From positions 1 to 18,371 of the forward strand of contig JAKATE010000023.1 of assembly GCA_021828085.1 (NCBI GenBank): DNA of 18,371 nt. The letters are read 5' to 3'. The DNA is from Thermoplasmata archaeon (lineage in GTDB: Archaea > Thermoplasmatota > Thermoplasmata > Lutacidiplasmatales > UBA184). Both the position numbers and the translations under genes were made by a program. Of this stretch, positions 14,500-18,371 are shown piece after piece; positions within the stretch are counted from its first letter, which is position 1; each line of letters opens with the position of its first letter. The notes beneath the pieces were generated by a model. It saw only the letters and a program-made list of their open reading frames with translations. It was not told where the DNA came from and ran no database searches.

Positions 14500-15660
14500 T
14501 CAGCGCCGGGCCACGGCGGCCGCCGGGGAGGGACGCAGGTCCTCGGCGAACGCCCCGATGATCTCGAGGGCGCGGCGGAGGTTCTCCCGGGAGGTGGCGA
14601 AGGAGAGGCGGAGGTGGCCCTCCCCCAGCGCCCCGAAGGAGTCCCCCGGGGTGGTGATGATCCCGGCCCTCAGCAGCGCCTGGGCCGCCTCGGTGGCCGA
14701 GAGCCCCCAGTCGACCCGGGGGAAGGCGTAGAATGCCCCCTGGGGGACCGCGCATCTCAGCCCCGGGACCTTCTGGAGGCCGCGCAGGAGCAGGTCCCGC
14801 CGGGCGCGGAACTCCCGCGCCATCTGGTCCACGGCGGGCCGGGCCTGGGAGAGCCCCGCCAGGGCGGCCATCTGCACGGGCGTCGCCGGGCAGGCCACCA
14901 GGTGGTAGTGGATCTTGTTGGCGAGCTGCACCACAGCCGGGGAGCTCAGCAGATAGCCGAGTCGCCAGCCGGTCAGGGCGAAGATCTTGCTGAAGGAGTT
15001 GACCAGCACCACCTTCTCGTAGCGTCCCCAGAAGCTCTGGTGCGGCCGCCCGGTGTAGAGGATCTCATCGTAGACCTCGTCGGAGATGATGGTCAGGTCG
15101 TGCTCCCGCGCCAGGTCCACGATCCCGTCCACGACGCGCTGGGAGTAGACCGCCCCGGTGGGGTTGGAAGGGGAGTTCACGACGATCGCCCTGGTCCGGG
15201 GGGTCAGCCGGTCGGCGAGGGCCCCCAGGTCCGGCTGGAAGTCCCGGCGCTCGTCGAGGGGGAAGGGGACGGGGATCGCCCCGGCCATGCGCGCGTGGGG
15301 GGAGTAGAGGACGAACCCGGGGTCCGGGACCAGGACCTCGTCCCCCGGCTCGTAGAGGGCCAGGGCGGCCACCGCGAGCGCCTCGGTCCCCCCTTCGGTC
15401 ACGAGGACGTGTTCGCGTCCCGTCTCGCCCAGGCGTCGCCGGTAGCGTTCGGCGATGGCGTCACGCAGCGCCGGAAGGCCGGCGGAGGGGCCGTACTTGT
15501 TGTAGCCTCGGCGGACCGCGTCGAAGAGCGCCTCCTGGACGCACTCGGGCGGGGAGAAATCCGGCTCCCCCAGCCCCAGGTTGATCGAGCCGGGAGGAGC
15601 CGCCTCGAACATCCGGCGGATGCCCGAGACCTCCAGCTCCTTCGTCCGCGGGGAGAACAC
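14500..15660 (-). CDS. Class I/II PLP-dependent aminotransferase, 386 aa
   Basis: A fold-type I aminotransferase of the aspartate/aromatic group, moving an amino group from an amino acid to a 2-oxo acid via pyridoxal phosphate in the cytosol. Numbered from GTG 15660: GLGEPDF near 31, SNPTG (Asn166), ISDEVYDE (Asp194 against the PLP nitrogen, Tyr197), SFSKIFALTGWRLGY with Schiff-base Lys225, and a C-terminal LRLSFATSREN containing the carboxylate-binding Arg. GTG 15660 is chosen over TTG 15672 because the TATA box at 15683-15688 is about 26 nt before it and too close to the TTG. It lies 61 nt after the nucleotidyltransferase stop yet has its own promoter. The substrate amino acid is not deducible; general amino-acid metabolism is more likely than a role in glycan synthesis. 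Confidence 0.88.
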   Translation of the reverse strand: MFSPRTKELEVSGIRRMFEAAPPGSINLGLGEPDFSPPECVQEALFDAVRRGYNKYGPSAGLPALRDAIAERYRRRLGETGREHVLVTEGGTEALAVAALALYEPGDEVLVPDPGFVLYSPHARMAGAIPVPFPLDERRDFQPDLGALADRLTPRTRAIVVNSPSNPTGAVYSQRVVDGIVDLAREHDLTIISDEVYDEILYTGRPHQSFWGRYEKVVLVNSFSKIFALTGWRLGYLLSSPAVVQLANKIHYHLVACPATPVQMAALAGLSQARPAVDQMAREFRARRDLLLRGLQKVPGLRCAVPQGAFYAFPRVDWGLSATEAAQALLRAGIITTPGDSFGALGEGHLRLSFATSRENLRRALEIIGAFAEDLRPSPAAAVARR

Positions 15661-15682
15661 GGCGGTCGCCAACGAACAGGAG

Positions 15683-15688
15683 GATAAA
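15683..15688 (-). promoter_or_regulatory. TATA box of the aminotransferase gene
   Basis: Minus-strand TTTATC within CTTTATCC, centred about 26 nt upstream of GTG 15660. It lies in the 61-nt gap behind the nucleotidyltransferase gene, so the aminotransferase can be transcribed independently. Confidence 0.55.
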
Positions 15689-15721
15689 GGTTGACCGGTC
15701 CGTCGCGCTCCGTGCCAGAGC

Positions 15722-16627
15722 CTAGCCCGCCAGGGTCCCGGTGGAGGCGAAGCGGTGCGTGCGCTCGAGCGCCCGGAGGTAGCCCTCCGGCGATCCCACC
15801 GAGAGCCACTCTCCGTCGTGGGGTTCGAGGGGTACCGCGAGGACCCGCCGGCCGGCGGAGAGCAGACCGTTGATGCCGTCGGTGACCTCGAGCTCGCGAG
15901 GATGCTCCCGGGCCTTCGCCCGGAGCCGGGAGAGGAGCTCCCCCGTGAAGGCGTAGACCGCGGTCGCCGCCCAAGGGCTCTCGGGGTGCGTGGGCTTCTC
16001 CACCATCCGGTTCACCTCCAGGTAGGGTCCGTGGCGCCCTTCGCGACGCGGCCCCTCGACCACGCCGTAGCGGCGGGGGTCCTTCACGCGCCGGACGAGG
16101 AGGACGGCGTCCGCCTCCTCCTGCTCGAGGAGGGCGAGCATCCTCCCGGGGAGCTTCCCCGGGCTCGGCTCGAGGAGCACGGCGTCGGCAGCGTGCAGGA
16201 GGAAGCGGTCCGGGCCCAGGAAGGGGGCGGCACGGAGGACCGCGTGCCCGAAGCCCCGAGGCTCCCGCTGGACGGCCCAGTGGAGGCGGAGCCTCCCCAG
16301 GAGCGCGTGGAGCGCCTCGGTCTCCCGGAGGCGCTCAGGATGCTGACGGTGCCGGTGGAGGAAGCCCAGGTCGGTCTCGAAGTAGCGGCGGACCATCTCC
16401 CCGTCCGTTCCCACCACCAGCACCATCTCGTGCACCCCGGCCCCCTCGAGGGTCCGCAGCACGTGGTGGACCACGGGGGCGAGGACCGGCGATCCCGCGG
16501 TCCCCCGGTAGAAGAGCGGGAGCATCTCCTTGCGGAGTCCCCGCGTCGCGGGGAGCATCCGCGTCCCCTCCCCGGCGAGGGTGACGACGGCGCGGGGAGG
16601 CCCGGACCGAGTGCGGGGCCGGCTCAT
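15722..16627 (-). CDS. UTP-glucose-1-phosphate uridylyltransferase-like nucleotidyltransferase, 301 aa
   Basis: Transfers a nucleotidyl group to a sugar 1-phosphate; best guess UDP-glucose formation (GalU type). The N-terminal signature LAGEGTRMLPATRGLRKEMLPL (17-38) holds the nucleotide-binding loop and the Lys of the GalU-like K-E-M-L-P motif. QREPRGFGHAV (120-130) matches the Q-x-x-x-G-x-G-H-A segment of UDP-glucose pyrophosphorylases, Asp148 lies at the usual metal-binding Asp position (HAADAV), and MVEKP (208-212) follows. The C-terminus EWLSVGSPEGYLRALE is also typical. The start ATG overlaps the synthase stop as ATGA, so the two are probably made together, supplying UDP-glucose to the synthase. 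Thymidylyltransferase activity (RmlA-like) is the main alternative. The stop is TAG, rare here. Confidence 0.82.
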   Translation of the reverse strand: MSRPRTRSGPPRAVVTLAGEGTRMLPATRGLRKEMLPLFYRGTAGSPVLAPVVHHVLRTLEGAGVHEMVLVVGTDGEMVRRYFETDLGFLHRHRQHPERLRETEALHALLGRLRLHWAVQREPRGFGHAVLRAAPFLGPDRFLLHAADAVLLEPSPGKLPGRMLALLEQEEADAVLLVRRVKDPRRYGVVEGPRREGRHGPYLEVNRMVEKPTHPESPWAATAVYAFTGELLSRLRAKAREHPRELEVTDGINGLLSAGRRVLAVPLEPHDGEWLSVGSPEGYLRALERTHRFASTGTLAG

Positions 16628-17871
16628 CGGGCCGCCCGCGCCGGCCGCGGGCCCTTCGCCCCGGGCCCGGGAGCGGCGTCGGAGCGGGTCCCCGGCTCCA
16701 GGCGCGCCCGGTTGTCCGGAAGGCGGAAGTCCATCCGGGGCATCACCACCTCCCGTCGGGCCTCGAGCCGGGCCTTGAAGCGCTCGAGGTCGTCGAGCAT
16801 CCCGGCGAGGGACTGCTGCAGGGTGCGCGAGCTCCGGTAGCCGAGCTTCCTCAGCTTGTCGTGCAGCGGATGGTAGTAGTGCTCCTCCGCCTCCACGCGG
16901 GGGTTGTAGGTGGGCTGGATGGTCGCCTCCAACCCGCGCTTCTTCGCCTCGGAGACCACCAGGCGCGCGAGCTCCCCGACGCTGTAGGCCTCGTCGAACT
17001 GGTTCAAGACCCGGTACTCCCCCGGGTCCGCGGGGTGCTCGAGGGCGAGGGTGAGGCTCTGGACCGAGTCCTCCAGGGCGATGAACCCGCGCTTCTGCCC
17101 CCCCTTCCCGTAGGGGGTGAGGGGCAGCCCCAGCACGGCCTGGACGCAGAAGCGGTTCAGCGCGGTCCCCCAGACCTCATCGAAGTCGAAGCGGGTGAGG
17201 AGCGCGTCCTGGTCGATGTCGGGGGTCCGGGTCCCGTAGATCACCCCCTGCATCACGTCGGTGGCCGCCAGCCCCCAGATCTTGCTCGCGAACATCACGT
17301 CGCCGCTGTCGAAGACCTTGCTCCAGTGGTACCAGCTCCCGGCCTGCCGGGGGAAGGGGAGGCGGTCCTTGCGCCCCCGGTACTCGATCTCGAAGAACCC
17401 TTCCGGGATGTCCACGTTGGGCGTGCCGTACTCGCCCATCGTTCCCATCTTCACCAGATGCGCCCGGGGAGCCACCTCGCGCAGGGCGTAGAGCAGATGG
17501 AGGGTGGAGGTGAGGTTCTCCACCTGCGTCGTCACCGCGTGGTGGACGTCGATCATGGAGTAGGGGGCGGAGCGCTGCTCCCCCAGGTGGACCACGGCGT
17601 CGGGGGCCTCCTCGCGGAGGATCCGGTGGACGCTCGCGAAGTCCTGGAGGTCCGCCTCGTGGAAGGAGAGCTCGGGGAGCCCCTCGCGTCGGAGCGCCTC
17701 CATACGCTCGCGCATGGTGAGGATCGGCGTCGCGGACCAGCCGCCGACCTCGGCGACGCGGGCACGGGTGACGAAGTTGTCGATCCCGCTCACCTGGTGG
17801 CCGCGCTTGAGCAGGTGGAGGGCGAGCGCCCAGCCCGAGTAGCCGTCCACGCCCGTGATGAGAACGCGCAT
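16624..17871 (-). CDS. agl3: UDP-sulfoquinovose synthase (SQD1/Agl3-like), 415 aa
   Basis: Converts UDP-glucose plus sulfite to UDP-sulfoquinovose, an NAD-dependent extended short-chain dehydrogenase reaction. GVDGYSG (7-13) is the NAD loop; GEQRSAPYSMID (97-108) is near-diagnostic of SQD1; MGTMGEYGTPN (142-152) holds catalytic Thr145; YHWSK gives Tyr181 and Lys185. FGTALNRFCVQA-type residues (WGTALNRFCVQAVLG), YGKGGQKRGF, VLNQFDE and NPRVEAEEHYY also match the family. A C-terminal extension of about 30 residues is rich in Arg, Pro and Ala. ATG 17871 is chosen because it begins the Rossmann fold (MRVLITG) and has a TATA-like box 28 nt upstream; the open frame upstream is Ser/Arg-rich noise. 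In Sulfolobus, Agl3 makes the sulfoquinovose of S-layer N-glycans; in phototrophs it feeds sulfolipid. Here the nucleotidyltransferase gene overlaps its end. Confidence 0.93.
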   Translation of the reverse strand: MRVLITGVDGYSGWALALHLLKRGHQVSGIDNFVTRARVAEVGGWSATPILTMRERMEALRREGLPELSFHEADLQDFASVHRILREEAPDAVVHLGEQRSAPYSMIDVHHAVTTQVENLTSTLHLLYALREVAPRAHLVKMGTMGEYGTPNVDIPEGFFEIEYRGRKDRLPFPRQAGSWYHWSKVFDSGDVMFASKIWGLAATDVMQGVIYGTRTPDIDQDALLTRFDFDEVWGTALNRFCVQAVLGLPLTPYGKGGQKRGFIALEDSVQSLTLALEHPADPGEYRVLNQFDEAYSVGELARLVVSEAKKRGLEATIQPTYNPRVEAEEHYYHPLHDKLRKLGYRSSRTLQQSLAGMLDDLERFKARLEARREVVMPRMDFRLPDNRARLEPGTRSDAAPGPGAKGPRPARAAR

Positions 17872-17895
17872 CGGGAGCGGAACGTCGGAGGCGAG

Positions 17896-17903
17896 GTAAA
17901 AAG
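17896..17903 (-). promoter_or_regulatory. TATA-like box of the sulfoquinovose synthase operon
   Basis: Minus-strand CTTTTTAC, centred about 28 nt before the ATG at 17871, in a short A/T island. It implies a leaderless mRNA covering the synthase and the overlapping nucleotidyltransferase. Confidence 0.5.
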
Positions 17904-17988
17904 CCTCCCTCGGCCCGGGGTCCCGGGCGAGGCCGCGGAAGGGACCCGGGGAACGGGGGGAACGCGGCCGGGAACGCCCAGAGCGAAC

Positions 17989-17996
17989 GTTTTTCC
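17989..17996 (+). promoter_or_regulatory. Possible TATA-like box of the zinc-finger gene
   Basis: GTTTTTCC, the only T-rich patch before the gene, centred about 27 nt upstream of GTG 18020. It is a poor TATA match; spacing is the main support. The 148-nt gap 17872-18019 serves two divergent genes. Confidence 0.35.
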
Positions 17997-18019
17997 CCCT
18001 CCGCGACCGTAAGAGCAGC

Positions 18020-18371
18020 GTGGAGGAGGGAGCTCCCGAGGGTCCGTTCGAAGGGGGTCCGGTCCCCTCGGCCGAGATGCTCTCCTGCCCGGAGTGCGGG
18101 CGGGAGCTGCCGGTGCGCATGATGGCCGTGCATCGCAACCGTGTGCACAACGTGCCGCTCCCCGAGGCGGCCCCGCCGGACCCCGAGGCGCCCGACCCCA
18201 CCGTCCCGCCCTGGATCTCCGCCGGGCCAGGCCCCGCTTCGGCGCCCGAGGGGCCCCCGGCCGAGGCGGAAGGGCCGCCGGTCCCAGGACCGGAGAGCTC
18301 CCCGGAGCTGCCGCCGGAAGGGACCGACGAGGAGGGGCTCGCGGAGGCGCTCGCCGCCGACGAAGCGAGAT
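18020..18371 (+). CDS. Zinc-finger protein with Pro/Glu/Ala-rich region, partial at the 3' end
   Basis: The frame from GTG 18020 stays open to the window edge (117 codons seen). After about 22 residues comes a single zinc-binding unit, CPECGRELPVRM...VHRNRVH, spaced C-x2-C-x11-H-x4-H, close to classical C2H2 fingers. What follows is a low-complexity Pro/Glu/Ala/Gly linker ending in an acidic stretch (EEGLAEALAADEA). The start could also be ATG 18077, just before the finger; GTG is preferred for the T-rich patch 27 nt upstream and because the codons between are ordinary. Small single-finger proteins are common in archaea and may bind nucleic acids or proteins. It is divergent from the sulfoquinovose operon; a regulatory link is possible but unsupported. 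Confidence 0.6.
   Translation, partial: MEEGAPEGPFEGGPVPSAEMLSCPECGRELPVRMMAVHRNRVHNVPLPEAAPPDPEAPDPTVPPWISAGPGPASAPEGPPAEAEGPPVPGPESSPELPPEGTDEEGLAEALAADEAR

Noticed and set aside
12023..14731. A 902-codon plus-strand frame across both glycosyltransferases
   Set aside because: Its composition is Ser/Arg/Pro-rich as expected for an off-frame reading of G/C-rich genes, and the overlapping frames carry clear GT4 motifs.
16624..18201. A longer synthase of 525 residues starting at 18201
   Set aside because: The first 110 residues are Ser/Arg/Gly-rich noise antisense to the zinc-finger gene; the Rossmann fold begins at ATG 17871, which has a correctly spaced TATA-like box.
1..18371. CRISPR array or tandem repeat array
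   Set aside because: No regularly spaced direct repeats are visible anywhere in the window; the only repeats are the IS ends and short hairpins.

Overview
The window looks archaeal, most likely a high-GC member of the Thermoplasmatota or a related euryarchaeote; this is inferred, since no rRNA is present. Evidence: short A/T-rich TATA boxes centred about 25-32 nt upstream of start codons in otherwise G/C-rich DNA, implying leaderless mRNAs; a DUF1917-like gene of a type known from archaea; a UDP-sulfoquinovose synthase of the SQD1/Agl3 type; secreted proteins anchored by one C-terminal membrane helix; and a tRNA gene without encoded CCA. Intact genes mostly stop with TGA and several start with GTG or TTG.

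Layout. 1-1112 (-): a sequon-rich, membrane-anchored surface protein with a strong TATA box. 1113-3683: a visibly less G/C-rich wreckage zone with a dead IS481-type element (1246-2267), the frameshifted C-terminal end of a type I restriction HsdR subunit (2371-2870), and a DUF1917-like gene broken by one TAG (2867-3325). 3684-3756 (-): tRNA-Val(CAC). 3803-5868 (-): a MarR-type regulator overlapping a 14-helix MFS exporter gene, with a palindrome in its promoter. 5937-9861 (-): an 850-residue sequon-rich surface protein followed after 28 nt by purA. 9971-10723 (+): a metallo-beta-lactamase-fold hydrolase. 10866-14357 (+): an overlapping run of an M20 metallohydrolase and two paralogous GT4 glycosyltransferases. 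14342-17871 (-): a UDP-sulfoquinovose synthase overlapping a sugar-1-phosphate nucleotidyltransferase, then a class I aminotransferase with its own promoter, then a possible 51-codon gene. 18020 to the window end (+): the start of a zinc-finger protein.

Common theme. The synthase/nucleotidyltransferase pair could make UDP-glucose and convert it to UDP-sulfoquinovose. Two glycosyltransferases nearby and two surface proteins rich in N-X-S/T sites suggest sulfoquinovose-containing surface glycans or glycolipids. That link is inference from proximity. The least described items are the former hsdR-DUF1917 gene overlap, the Y-x-P-G repeat surface protein with its long proline-rich tail, and the regular leaderless promoter geometry, which corrects two gene starts.
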